DNA of 5,946 bases from Burkholderiales bacterium. Lineage in GTDB: Bacteria > Pseudomonadota > Gammaproteobacteria > Burkholderiales > Burkholderiaceae_C. Made by a program: the position numbers and the translations under genes. The stretch is from contig CANHBY010000105.1 in NCBI GenBank assembly GCA_947458895.1, forward strand, positions 1-5,946, written 5' to 3'. This document shows, in pieces, positions 1 to 5,946 of this stretch (position 1 is the first letter of the stretch; each line of letters opens with the position of its first letter). The notes below the pieces were generated by a model that worked only from the letters and a program-made list of their open reading frames with translations, did not search any database and had not been told where the DNA came from.

Positions 1-530
1 AGAGTGTGCTGCTTTCCTGTGCGAGCCACATAGGCGATGCGGGTTGAAAATGCACCTTTTTCACCGGTGAGCTTTTCGAAAATGAAGTCAGCGATTCGGT
101 GCGCTGCCAACCGGGCATCGGTGGGCTGCACGATGGTGCTTTGACCTCCCAGATCGACGCCCTTGACGATGTCCCAGAGCTTGAACCGCACATCAAGCCT
201 GCCATCTGACAGGCGATTCACGGAGCCGGTCACCAGCGCATCAGAGGCGCGTGCACGCCATTCCGACATGTTGGGTGAGGTGCCTTCTTCGAGGACGGCC
301 TCAGTTGCAAGAATGCGGAACACGCCGCTGCGCTCCAGATCGGCACGCACGATGGCTGAGAGGGCCTGGGGCAGGCGGTCTTCGCCACGCAAGCGTGCGA
401 TGGAGATGGGCAGCTGTGTGGCACCGACGCCGGAGATATCGACCCGGAACTGCGCCAGGGCTGGAGAGCCCGCGACGAGAAGGAGCACCGCACAAGCGAC
501 GGTCAAGACTCGGTTGAAAAAGGAGGTCAT
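1..530 (-). CDS. tolB: Tol-Pal system periplasmic protein TolB, 3'-truncated by window edge
   Basis: TolB is the periplasmic partner of Pal, TolA and outer-membrane proteins in the Tol-Pal system, which keeps the envelope intact and draws the outer membrane in at division. The window contains the first 176 codons of about 430. Residues 1-26 form a Sec signal peptide: Asn/Arg near the N terminus, hydrophobic VLTVACAVLLLVAG, and a likely cut after SPALA before QFRVDISG. The rest is the TolB N-terminal alpha/beta domain (LSAIVRADLERSGVFRI; RASDALVTGSV; VRFKLWDIV), ending in FEKLTGEKGAFSTRIAYVAR (151-170), nearly identical to the E. coli block that leads into the beta-propeller. The ATG at 530 is the only start codon between the upstream in-frame stop (605-603) and the conserved region, although its Shine-Dalgarno sequence is poor. 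tolA does not precede it; rng does. Confidence 0.95.
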   Translation of the reverse strand, partial: MTSFFNRVLTVACAVLLLVAGSPALAQFRVDISGVGATQLPISIARLRGEDRLPQALSAIVRADLERSGVFRILATEAVLEEGTSPNMSEWRARASDALVTGSVNRLSDGRLDVRFKLWDIVKGVDLGGQSTIVQPTDARLAAHRIADFIFEKLTGEKGAFSTRIAYVARTGKQHT

Positions 531-591
531 GCGGAGAAGATTCGACGGTTTGGCAAAAGCCCTCGAGGACGCATCGCCAAAGAACTCGAGA

Positions 592-597
592 ACTATA
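592..597 (-). promoter_or_regulatory. Weak candidate -10 element upstream of tolB
   Basis: The minus strand reads TATAGT (5 of 6 to TATAAT), about 62 nt before the tolB start, in the 108-nt rng-tolB gap. No convincing -35 lies 16-18 nt upstream (the best options match only 2-3 of 6). A promoter here would make sense because tolB is functionally unrelated to rng, but the sequence support is thin. Confidence 0.25.
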
Positions 598-617
598 AAC
601 GCTTAATGATAGGTGCG

Positions 618-640
618 GAATGGCGAATCACCGCCCATTC
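618..640 (-). terminator. Possible hairpin just after rng (not a clear terminator)
   Basis: On the minus strand the sequence from 640 to 618 folds with arms GAAUGGGCG and CGCCAUUC around the loop GUGAUU: eight pairs with one bulged G. The stem starts within the rng stop codon. The following bases (CGCACCUAUCAUU) contain no U-tract, so intrinsic termination is doubtful. The hairpin may instead stabilise the rng mRNA 3' end. Confidence 0.3.
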
Positions 641-2123
641 AAACTAAAACAATGTCAAAGACCTCGGGCGAGTTGCCAGCCTCGACCTGGAGCGAAATGG
701 GTTTGCCGATGAATTCGCTCAGAGAAGCCAAATGCTGGCTCTCTTCGTCGAGCAACATTTCAACCACGGCAGCATGGGCCACCACGCGAAACTCTTTGGG
801 GTCAAACTGGCGGGCCTCGCGCAGAATTTCTCGCAAGATGTCGTAGCAAACACTACGCGCTGTTTTGACCTGCCCCTTGCCCTCGCAGGTGGGGCAAGGC
901 TGGCAGAGCATGTGGGCCAAGGATTCGCGGGTTCGCTTGCGGGTCATTTCGACCAGCCCCAGTTGGGTGAAGCCACTCACCGACACTTTGGTGCGGTCGC
1001 GCGCGAGTTGCTTTCGCAGCTCAGCCAGCACTGCGGTGCGGTGGTCTTCTCGAACCATGTCGATGAAGTCGATGATGATGATGCCGCCCAGATTACGCAG
1101 CCGCAACTGGCGCGCAATGGCCTGCGTGGCCTCCAGGTTGGTTTTGAAAATAGTTTCATCGAAATTGCGGGCGCCCACATAACCGCCAGTGTTCACATCG
1201 ATGGTGGTGAGGGCCTCGGTCTGGTCGATGACAAGGTAGCCACCTGATTTCAAATCGACACGCCGGGCTAAAGCACGGGTGATTTCTTCGTCCACATTGG
1301 ACAAATCGAACAGGGGGCGCTCACCCTGATAGTGACTCAGCCGGCCCACCGCGCTCGGCGTGAATGTCTCGCCGAAGGATTTGAGCGTTTCGAATTGTTG
1401 CCGGGAGTCGACCCGAATGCAGGCTGTTTCATCATGGACCATGTCACGCAGAACTCGTTGGGCCAGGTTCAGGTCTTGGTACAGCAGGGTGCCTGGGGCG
1501 GATCGTTGGCCGCGCTCGCGCAGCGCGCTCCAGGTTTTACGCAGGTAGGCGATGTCTTCGCCGAGCTCGGCATCAGACGCCTCTTCGGCATTGGTGCGCA
1601 GGATGAAACCACCCATGGGGCTCTCTGCAGATTCAGCTTGAGCGAGCGTTTGGACCCTGGTGCGAAGCTGTTCTCGCAGCTCGGGCGACCCGATTTTTTG
1701 CGAAATTCCGATGTGGTTGTCCTGTGGCAGATACACCAGCAGACGGCCTGCAATGCTGATCTGGGTGGATAAGCGAGCCCCCTTGGTGCCGATGGGGTCC
1801 TTGATGACTTGAACCGTCATGGACTGCCCCGGGAACACCAGCTTCTCAATGGGGGTGGGGGGCGGCACGCCTGGCCCATGCTCGTTGCGAGAAACTCCGG
1901 CAACATGGACATCAGCCACATGCAGGAAAGCAGCACGCTCCAGGCCGATGTCAATGAACGCTGACTGCATGCCAGGCAAGACACGCACAACCCGAGCGGT
2001 GTAGATGTTGCCCACCAACCCTCGCTCAAGCGTGCGCTCGATGTGAAGCTCTTGCACACCGCTGTGCTCAACAATGGCAACTCGGGTTTCTTGGGGCGTC
2101 CAATTGATCAGAATGTCTTGCAT
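639..2123 (-). CDS. rng: Ribonuclease G
   Basis: RNase G is a 5'-end-sensing endoribonuclease that matures the 5' end of 16S rRNA and cleaves some mRNAs in the cytoplasm. At 494 residues it matches E. coli RNase G (489) and lacks the long C-terminal scaffold of RNase E. The S1 RNA-binding domain covers about 36-126 (GLVGNIYTARVVRVLPGMQ). The DNase I-like catalytic part has Asp309 in TIDVNTGGYVG and Asp352 in IIIIDFIDM, 43 residues apart as in RNase E Asp303 and Asp346. The Zn-link CPTC is at Cys410 and Cys413, again at the RNase E spacing. LRNLGGIIIIDFIDM (343-356) and LGLVEMTRKRTRES (388-401) are diagnostic. The ATG at 2123 gives the usual N terminus MQDILINW, yet no clear Shine-Dalgarno sequence precedes it. 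It lies 54 nt after maf and is probably read from the rsfS transcript. Confidence 0.97.
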   Translation of the reverse strand: MQDILINWTPQETRVAIVEHSGVQELHIERTLERGLVGNIYTARVVRVLPGMQSAFIDIGLERAAFLHVADVHVAGVSRNEHGPGVPPPTPIEKLVFPGQSMTVQVIKDPIGTKGARLSTQISIAGRLLVYLPQDNHIGISQKIGSPELREQLRTRVQTLAQAESAESPMGGFILRTNAEEASDAELGEDIAYLRKTWSALRERGQRSAPGTLLYQDLNLAQRVLRDMVHDETACIRVDSRQQFETLKSFGETFTPSAVGRLSHYQGERPLFDLSNVDEEITRALARRVDLKSGGYLVIDQTEALTTIDVNTGGYVGARNFDETIFKTNLEATQAIARQLRLRNLGGIIIIDFIDMVREDHRTAVLAELRKQLARDRTKVSVSGFTQLGLVEMTRKRTRESLAHMLCQPCPTCEGKGQVKTARSVCYDILREILREARQFDPKEFRVVAHAAVVEMLLDEESQHLASLSEFIGKPISLQVEAGNSPEVFDIVLV

Positions 2124-2166
2124 GGGTCACACCAAAAACAAATTCGTGGGGGGGGAGGTAGCGAGA

Positions 2167-2186
2167 GCGCCCTGAATTCAGAGCGC
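2167..2186 (-). other. RNA hairpin spanning the maf stop codon
   Basis: The minus-strand transcript can fold as GCGCUCUG, loop AAUU, CAGGGCGC: an 8-bp stem with one U-G pair and a tetraloop. The DNA is an almost perfect palindrome centred between 2176 and 2177. The maf stop (2180-2178) lies in it. No U-tract follows (UCUCGCUACC instead), so it is not a standard intrinsic terminator. It could slow or modulate read-through, or protect the maf 3' end. Confidence 0.45.
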
Positions 2187-2795
2187 CCAACCCGCATGGC
2201 GCAACAGCTCGGCGGTTTCAAAAAGAGGCAGGCCCATGATGCCGGAATAACTGCCCTCAATGTGCGATACCCATGCGGCAGCCGAGCTTTGAATGGCATA
2301 AGCCCCAGCCTTGCCAAAGGGCTCGCCGCTGTCAACGTAGTGTCGAATCTGCTGATCGGAAATCTCGGTGAAATGCACCTTGGAAACACTCAGGGACAAG
2401 GATTCTTGGGCACCCCAGGCCAAGGCCACAGCGGTCAGAACCCGGTGAGTTCGGCCTGACAAACTGCGCAGTGTCTGGCAGGCGTGCTCGGCACTGCTGG
2501 GCTTGCCGAGCAAGCGCCGGCCCAGCGCCACGGTGGTGTCAGAACACAACACCGGCCCCTGCGGCAAACCACGTCTTGCCAACCGAAGCCGGGCTGCATT
2601 CAGTTTGGCCAGCGTGACTCGCCGAACGTAGTCTGCTGGCAACTCACCCGCTCGTTCGGCCTCCAGGGCCTCAGCGTCTTCATCGGCATCGGGCACAAGC
2701 AACTCAAAGCGCACGCCAACTTGCTCAAGCAATTGCCGCCGCCTTGGGCTTTGGGAGGCCAGGTAGACAAATCCAGGCAGCTCTGGTTTCTTCAT
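2178..2795 (-). CDS. maf: Maf-family nucleotide pyrophosphatase (YhdE-like dTTP/UTP pyrophosphatase)
   Basis: Maf proteins hydrolyse nucleoside triphosphates to the monophosphate and pyrophosphate; the YhdE branch prefers dTTP, UTP and modified pyrimidines, and is linked to clean-up of nucleotide pools and septum effects. The 205-residue protein has the phosphate-binding [13 protein letters not shown] (11-23), the putative catalytic Asp86 in [10 protein letters not shown] (82-91), [14 protein letters not shown] (112-125) and [13 protein letters not shown] (157-169), followed by [14 protein letters not shown] (181-194). Asp86 followed by Thr, and the GKAGAYAIQ block, fit the YhdE branch better than the YceF branch, which has DQ at this site; the exact substrate is inferred. 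The ATG overlaps the rlmH stop (ATGA, 2795-2792), the classic sign of coupled translation. The TGA at 2178 lies inside an RNA hairpin. Confidence 0.95.
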   Translation of the reverse strand: MKKPELPGFVYLASQSPRRRQLLEQVGVRFELLVPDADEDAEALEAERAGELPADYVRRVTLAKLNAARLRLARRGLPQGPVLCSDTTVALGRRLLGKPSSAEHACQTLRSLSGRTHRVLTAVALAWGAQESLSLSVSKVHFTEISDQQIRHYVDSGEPFGKAGAYAIQSSAAAWVSHIEGSYSGIMGLPLFETAELLRHAGWAL

Positions 2796-3259
2796 TCGCG
2801 GTGGTAAGGATGATTGCTGAGCAGGGTCCAGGCGCGATAGAACGCCTCGGCCAGCAAAACGCGGGCCAAGGCGTGCGGCAGCGTGAGATCTGATAAACGC
2901 AGTGACTCGTCAGCCGTGGCCTTAAATTCAGGCGCCAGACCGTCTGGCCCTCCGATGATGAGCGCAACATCTCGGCCATCGTTCATCCAGGCCTTGAGAC
3001 GCTCTGCCAACTGGGCACTGGTGCGGTGTTCGCCTCGCTCATCAAGGATGACACGCCGAACGCCTTTGGGCATGGCCACGGTCAGCCTTTCGGCTTCGGC
3101 GGCCATCAACTGGGCGGTGGTTTTGCTGCCACGCGTCTCGGCCTTCACGGCCTTGAGCTCGAGTTTGAGTTCGGGCGGAAACCTCTTGGCAAAATCAGCG
3201 TAAGCCGCATCTGCCCAGGCAGGCTGCCGCAGCCCCACCGCCAACAGCCACAACTTCAC
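2792..3259 (-). CDS. rlmH: 23S rRNA (pseudouridine1915-N3)-methyltransferase RlmH
   Basis: RlmH uses S-adenosylmethionine to methylate N3 of pseudouridine 1915 in helix 69 of 23S rRNA, acting on the assembled 70S ribosome. The 155-residue length equals that of the E. coli enzyme. The N terminus reads (V/M)KLWLLAVGL. The SPOUT-fold cofactor region has [15 protein letters not shown] (94-108) and [20 protein letters not shown] (125-144), and the protein ends in the invariant SNHPYHRE. The start is GTG at 3259, which matches the family N terminus; no ATG lies nearby. The same frame stays open upstream for 73 more codons through the rsfS tail, but that part is Pro/Arg-rich low-complexity sequence and is not taken as coding. 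The gene begins 16 nt after rsfS and its TGA overlaps the maf ATG, so translational coupling with both is likely. Confidence 0.97.
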   Translation of the reverse strand: MKLWLLAVGLRQPAWADAAYADFAKRFPPELKLELKAVKAETRGSKTTAQLMAAEAERLTVAMPKGVRRVILDERGEHRTSAQLAERLKAWMNDGRDVALIIGGPDGLAPEFKATADESLRLSDLTLPHALARVLLAEAFYRAWTLLSNHPYHRE

Positions 3260-3275
3260 GCGACCAACCCCGTCA

Positions 3276-3974
3276 TCAGGCAGCGCGGGGTTTCTTGGCT
3301 GCAGCGGCTTTCTTGGCTGCCACGGGCGCTTTCTTGGCTGCAACGGGGGCCTTCTTGGCCACAGGCTTGGAGGCGCCTGTAGGTGCCGCAGCCTTCCTCG
3401 CCACAGCCTTGGAAGGTTCAGCCTTTTCAACAGCCGCCCTCTTGGCAGGTGCTTTCTTGGCCGCAACGGGCTTTTCACCAGACCTCTTGGCTGGAACAGC
3501 CCGGGTGGTGAATTTCTTGGCTACAACTTTCTTGGCCGCTACTTTTTTGGCGGGGGCCTTTTCAGAGGCCGGAGCCTTCTTGTCGGCGGCACCGTCTTTG
3601 GCAGAAGCCTTGACCAAGCCCACCGGGACCGCGCCCATTTTCAACCGGACGGGTTTGGCGCCCCAGATTTCTTCAAGGTGGTAGTACTCGCGAATCGCCG
3701 GTTGCATCACGTGCACCACCGCCGCGCCACAGTCCACGATGATCCACTCACCGTTTTCCTGACCCTCGACCCGAGGCTGCACACCGGCTTCGGATTTGAC
3801 TGCATCAAAAACGCTGGAGGCCAAGGCCTTGGTCTGGCGGTTGCTGGTGCCTGAAGCGATGATCACGCGTTCGAACAAGGGGGATTGTTCTTCGGTGTTG
3901 AACACCTCAATGTGTTGCGCCTTGACGTCTTCGAGCGCGTCCAAGATGACGCGTTGCAGTTTTCGAATGTCCAT
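3276..3974 (-). CDS. rsfS: Ribosome silencing factor RsfS (Iojap family) with long Lys/Ala-rich C-terminal tail
   Basis: RsfS binds protein uL14 on the 50S subunit and blocks joining with 30S, lowering translation in starvation or stationary phase. The conserved Iojap/DUF143 domain fills about residues 1-105: [19 protein letters not shown] (34-52), [15 protein letters not shown] (69-83), VVHVMQ (86-91) and YYHLEEIWG (97-105), close to the whole E. coli protein of about 105 residues. This protein has 232. After a short linker, residues 121-232 contain about 39 Ala and 28 Lys in AKK, KKAP and KKAPVAA units, giving a strongly basic tail probably without fixed structure, like histone-H1-like or AlgP-type tails. 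The tail is in frame with the domain and ends in tandem TGA stops. The ATG at 3974 has a good Shine-Dalgarno sequence. rlmH starts 16 nt downstream. The tail's function is unknown; rRNA or DNA binding is inference. Confidence 0.95.
   Translation of the reverse strand: MDIRKLQRVILDALEDVKAQHIEVFNTEEQSPLFERVIIASGTSNRQTKALASSVFDAVKSEAGVQPRVEGQENGEWIIVDCGAAVVHVMQPAIREYYHLEEIWGAKPVRLKMGAVPVGLVKASAKDGAADKKAPASEKAPAKKVAAKKVVAKKFTTRAVPAKRSGEKPVAAKKAPAKRAAVEKAEPSKAVARKAAAPTGASKPVAKKAPVAAKKAPVAAKKAAAAKKPRAA
3291..3366. repeat. Imperfect 18-21 nt tandem repeats inside the rsfS tail
   Basis: On the plus strand the core TTTCTTGGCTGC recurs at 3291 (18-nt unit), 3309 (21 nt) and 3330 (21 nt), followed by a diverged copy from 3351. 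The 21-nt units at 3309 and 3330 differ at only a few positions. Further scattered copies of TTCTTGGC (encoding AKK on the minus strand) occur up to about 3535. All units keep the rsfS frame. They encode the repeated KKAPVAA blocks at residues 208-221 and the adjoining KKAAAAKK. Confidence 0.8.
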
Positions 3975-3978
3975 TAAT

Positions 3979-3983
3979 CTCCT
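3979..3983 (-). promoter_or_regulatory. Ribosome binding site of rsfS
   Basis: The minus strand reads AGGAG, then ATTA, then the ATG at 3974. This is the clearest Shine-Dalgarno sequence in the window and supports that start codon. Confidence 0.7.
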
Positions 3984-4014
3984 AGCGATGGTTCAGAAGG
4001 GCTCAGATCGAGCC

Positions 4015-4043
4015 AATATAGCGCGGGTTGTGTCAATCGTCAG
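4015..4043 (-). promoter_or_regulatory. Candidate sigma70 promoter for rsfS and downstream genes
   Basis: In the hemF-rsfS gap, reading the minus strand, CTGACG (4043-4038; 4 of 6 to TTGACA) is followed by exactly 17 nt and then TATATT (4020-4015; 5 of 6 to TATAAT). Transcription would start near 4008, leaving a leader of about 30-35 nt before rsfS. A perfect TTGACA also occurs just downstream of the CTGACG, but only 10 nt from the TATATT, which is too close to pair with it. This is a pattern match only, but the spacing is ideal and the site sits in the only sizeable gap upstream of rsfS. Confidence 0.55.
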
Positions 4044-4065
4044 TGGGCTAGACAGCACTTGAGCA

Positions 4066-4977
4066 TCAGGCCAGCCAATCACGCGGTGGCAGAAAGTCAG
4101 TGTAAAGCTGGGCTTCGGGCGAGCCTGGTTCGGGGTGCCAGTCGTAGCGCCACGCGGCCAACGGCGGCATCGACATCAGAATGCTTTCGGTGCGCCCACC
4201 CGACTGCAGACCGAAGAGCGTGCCACGGTCGAAGACCAGATTGAACTCGACATAGCGGCCCCTTCGGTAGAGCTGGAAATCGCGCGCGCGCTGGTCATAG
4301 GGCAGATCTTTGCGTCGAGACAAGATGGGCAAATAGGCCACAGTGAAGGCGTCCCCCACAGCCTTCATTAATTCAAAGCCACGCTCACTGCCCAGCTCGG
4401 TCAAGTCATCAAAAAACACCCCACCGATGCCGCGAGCCTCGTTGCGATGCTTGAGGAAAAAATAGTCATCACACCACTTTTTGAAACGAGGGTGTTTGTC
4501 TTGTCCAAAGGGCTGGAGGGCTTGCTGATTGACCTGGTGAAAGTGGCGGGCATCTTCTTCGAAGCCATAGTAGGGCGTAAGGTCCATGCCGCCGCCGAAC
4601 CACACCACTGGGGCTTGATTAGCCACATGGGCAGCCATCATGCGCACGTTCATGTGCACTGTGGGCACATAAGGATTGCACGGGTGAAACACCAGCGAGA
4701 CACCCATGGCTTCGAAAGGAACGCCCGACAGCTCGGGGCGATCGTGGGTGGCGGAGGCCGGCAAATGGGGCCCTTTGACGTGGGAGAAGTTGCATCCTCC
4801 GCGCTCCATCAGCGAGCCACCTTCCACGAGGCGTGACACACCATCGCCTTGCAGCTTTTCACCCGGAGGGCGTGTCCAGGCATCGCGCAGGAAAGGCTTC
4901 GTCTCGAGGCTTTGAACTGAGTCGATGATGCGCTCTTGCAAGCCGAGCAGGTACTGTCTGACGATGAGGGTGTCCAT
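4066..4977 (-). CDS. hemF: Oxygen-dependent coproporphyrinogen III oxidase
   Basis: HemF converts coproporphyrinogen III to protoporphyrinogen IX by two O2-dependent decarboxylations, in aerobic haem synthesis in the cytoplasm. The 303-residue product matches the family length (E. coli about 299). Visible signatures are [17 protein letters not shown] (51-67), VHMNVRM (107-113), [13 protein letters not shown] (126-138), [17 protein letters not shown] (170-186) and the C-terminal [19 protein letters not shown] (240-258) followed by [13 protein letters not shown]. His98, His108, His147 and His177 line up, with a constant +2 offset, with the E. coli metal/active-site histidines 96, 106, 145 and 175. 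I chose the ATG at 4977 because it gives the normal N terminus ([10 protein letters not shown]) 10 nt after purD. An in-frame ATG at 5019 would add 14 unconserved residues and overlap purD. The Shine-Dalgarno sequence is weak, so translation may be coupled to purD. Confidence 0.97.
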   Translation of the reverse strand: MDTLIVRQYLLGLQERIIDSVQSLETKPFLRDAWTRPPGEKLQGDGVSRLVEGGSLMERGGCNFSHVKGPHLPASATHDRPELSGVPFEAMGVSLVFHPCNPYVPTVHMNVRMMAAHVANQAPVVWFGGGMDLTPYYGFEEDARHFHQVNQQALQPFGQDKHPRFKKWCDDYFFLKHRNEARGIGGVFFDDLTELGSERGFELMKAVGDAFTVAYLPILSRRKDLPYDQRARDFQLYRRGRYVEFNLVFDRGTLFGLQSGGRTESILMSMPPLAAWRYDWHPEPGSPEAQLYTDFLPPRDWLA

Positions 4978-4987
4978 GAGAGAGACT

Positions 4988-5946
4988 TCAGTGCTTGATG
5001 CCGCGGTGCCCGATGTCACGCCGGTACTGCGCGCCTTCGAATCGAATGCTGTTCAGCGTATCGTAAGCACGCTGCTGAGCTTGCTTGACTGTGTCGCCCA
5101 GAGAGGTCACGCACAACACCCGCCCACCCGAGGTCAGTAGCTGACGATCCACCAGATTGGTGCCCGCGTGAAAGACCACCACATCAGGTGATTCGGCCGG
5201 CAGGTTGGTGACAACGTCACCTCGTCGCGGGTTCAGAGGGTAACCGGCTGCGGCCATCACAACACCCAGCGAGACGCGGCGATCCCATTCGAGCTCGACT
5301 TGATCGAGGCGGCCACTGGTGGCCGCCATGAGCACATCAAACAAATCGCTCTTGAGGCGCATCATGATGGGCTGAGTTTCGGGATCGCCCATGCGGCAGT
5401 TGAATTCCACGGTGTGGGGCTGCCCCTGGGCATCAATCATCAAGCCGGCGTAGAGAAAGCCGGTGTAGTTGATGCCGTCTTGAGCCATGCCAGCGATTGT
5501 GGGCAGAATGATTTCATGCATGACGCGGGCATGCACATTGGGCGTGACCACCGGCGCAGGTGAGTAGGCTCCCATGCCACCGGTATTGGGCCCCTGGTCA
5601 GCATCTTGCAGGCGTTTATGGTCTTGGCTGGTGGCCAAAGAAACCACATTCTTGCCATCACAGAGCACGATGAAACTGGCTTCTTCGCCTTGCAAAAATG
5701 ATTCGATCACTACGCGCGGCAAGGCATTGCCATCAGCGCCGGCGTTGTGTTGAACACCGAGCTTGTTGGCCTCGGCGTCGGTGGCCAGCATCCACTCGAT
5801 GGCCTCGTGGGCCTGCGCCAGGTCGGCGGCCACCACCACGCCTTTGCCAGCAGCCAGGCCATCGGCCTTGATGACGATGGGGGCGCCGTGGGTGTCCACG
5901 TAGGCGTGGGCTGCCGCGGCGTCGGTGAAGGTGGCGTAAGCCGCCG
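4988..5946 (-). CDS. purD: Phosphoribosylamine--glycine ligase (GAR synthetase), 5'-truncated by window edge
   Basis: PurD joins glycine to 5-phosphoribosylamine using ATP, the second step of de novo purine synthesis, in the cytoplasm. The window holds the last 318 codons; roughly 105-110 N-terminal residues lie beyond the right edge, judging from the usual length of about 425-430. Counting from the first complete codon, the ATP-grasp signature [10 protein letters not shown] is at 26-35, [12 protein letters not shown] at 118-129 and the metal/nucleotide-binding [13 protein letters not shown] at 180-192. The C-terminal domain has [17 protein letters not shown] and GGRVLCVT. The frame stays open to the window edge, so the GTG at 5899 is an internal Val codon and not a start. 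From memory, the stretch between VVVA and RVVIESFL is about 13 residues longer than in E. coli. The TGA stop is 10 nt before hemF, suggesting a shared transcript. The identification is secure. Confidence 0.97.
   Translation of the reverse strand, partial: AAYATFTDAAAAHAYVDTHGAPIVIKADGLAAGKGVVVAADLAQAHEAIEWMLATDAEANKLGVQHNAGADGNALPRVVIESFLQGEEASFIVLCDGKNVVSLATSQDHKRLQDADQGPNTGGMGAYSPAPVVTPNVHARVMHEIILPTIAGMAQDGINYTGFLYAGLMIDAQGQPHTVEFNCRMGDPETQPIMMRLKSDLFDVLMAATSGRLDQVELEWDRRVSLGVVMAAAGYPLNPRRGDVVTNLPAESPDVVVFHAGTNLVDRQLLTSGGRVLCVTSLGDTVKQAQQRAYDTLNSIRFEGAQYRRDIGHRGIKH

Noticed and set aside
549..581. Inverted repeat TTTGGC/GCCAAA with a 21-nt loop upstream of tolB
   Set aside because: A 6-bp stem with a large loop is expected by chance in a GC-rich leader; no operator family was recognised.
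163..606. Plus-strand open frame of 147 codons opposite tolB
   Set aside because: The opposite strand encodes a clear TolB with signal peptide and conserved blocks; the plus-strand translation is Ser/Arg-rich with no recognisable domain and runs across the tolB start region, so it is an antisense shadow.
519..606. AAGGAGGT followed by ATG (529) and a 25-codon plus-strand frame, looking like a small gene with a strong ribosome site
   Set aside because: The purine run is just the complement of the tolB codons for Thr-Ser-Phe (ACC TCC TTT), and it lies only about 2 nt from the ATG, too close to work well. The peptide has no recognisable feature.
1071..1086. GATGATGATGATG microsatellite-like run
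   Set aside because: It simply encodes the conserved IIIIDFIDM block around the RNase G catalytic Asp352 and is not an independent repeat.
732..1247. Long plus-strand frame (171 codons) opposite rng
   Set aside because: It is antisense to the catalytic core of RNase G, where codon bias leaves the opposite frame open; its translation matches no family I recognise.
1332..1772. Plus-strand frame of 146 codons opposite rng
   Set aside because: Same situation: antisense to a well-conserved gene, with no independent start signal seen.
3295..3684. Plus-strand Ala/Phe/Leu-rich frame that resembles a membrane or repeat protein
   Set aside because: It is the complement of the Lys/Ala-rich rsfS tail: AAG/GCC codons read backwards give Phe/Leu and Gly/Ala, producing false hydrophobic repeats.
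4025..4037. Perfect TTGACA on the minus strand as the -35 of the rsfS promoter
   Set aside because: It is only 10 nt from TATATT, and no good -10 lies 16-18 nt downstream; the CTGACG box just upstream has the correct 17-nt spacing.
4978..5019. Longer HemF start at 5019
   Set aside because: The 14 extra residues ([14 protein letters not shown]) are not family-like and the extension would overlap the end of purD; the ATG at 4977 fits HemF length and spacing.

Overview
The window is a run of seven genes, all on the minus strand, from a proteobacterial chromosome. The protein sequences and the order purD-hemF-rsfS-rlmH-maf-rng look most like Burkholderiales (Betaproteobacteria), probably the Comamonadaceae. 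This placement is judged by eye from remembered family sequences; no search was run. Coding density is high, there is no stretch of 300 bases without a gene, and I see no mobile element, tRNA, rRNA or CRISPR array.

Reading in the direction of transcription (right to left): purD (5946-4988, 5' end outside the window; purine synthesis) is followed after 10 nt by hemF (4977-4066; aerobic haem synthesis). An 88-91 nt gap with a good sigma70-like promoter then leads into a compact ribosome and housekeeping cluster: rsfS (3974-3276; ribosome silencing factor with an unusual long Lys/Ala-rich tail), rlmH (3259-2792; 23S rRNA pseudouridine methyltransferase, GTG start), maf (2795-2178; nucleotide pyrophosphatase, overlapping rlmH by ATGA) and rng (2123-639; RNase G). 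After a 108-nt gap comes tolB (530-1), cut by the left edge of the window. tolB has a clear signal peptide and only one possible in-frame start.

How the genes fit together: rsfS, rlmH and rng all act on ribosomes or rRNA (subunit joining, 23S modification, 16S 5'-end maturation), and Maf removes non-canonical or excess nucleotides. purD and hemF are metabolic neighbours that probably share a transcript. TolB belongs to the envelope Tol-Pal system and is functionally unrelated; a weak promoter candidate precedes it.

I found no new biological system. The points most worth a second look are: (1) the roughly 110-residue histone-H1-like tail on RsfS, encoded by imperfect 18-21 nt repeats; (2) the absence of nadD from between hemF and rsfS, with a promoter in that place; (3) tolB directly after rng with no tolA upstream; (4) RNA hairpins and an anti-Shine-Dalgarno-like C-rich tract around the maf-rng junction.
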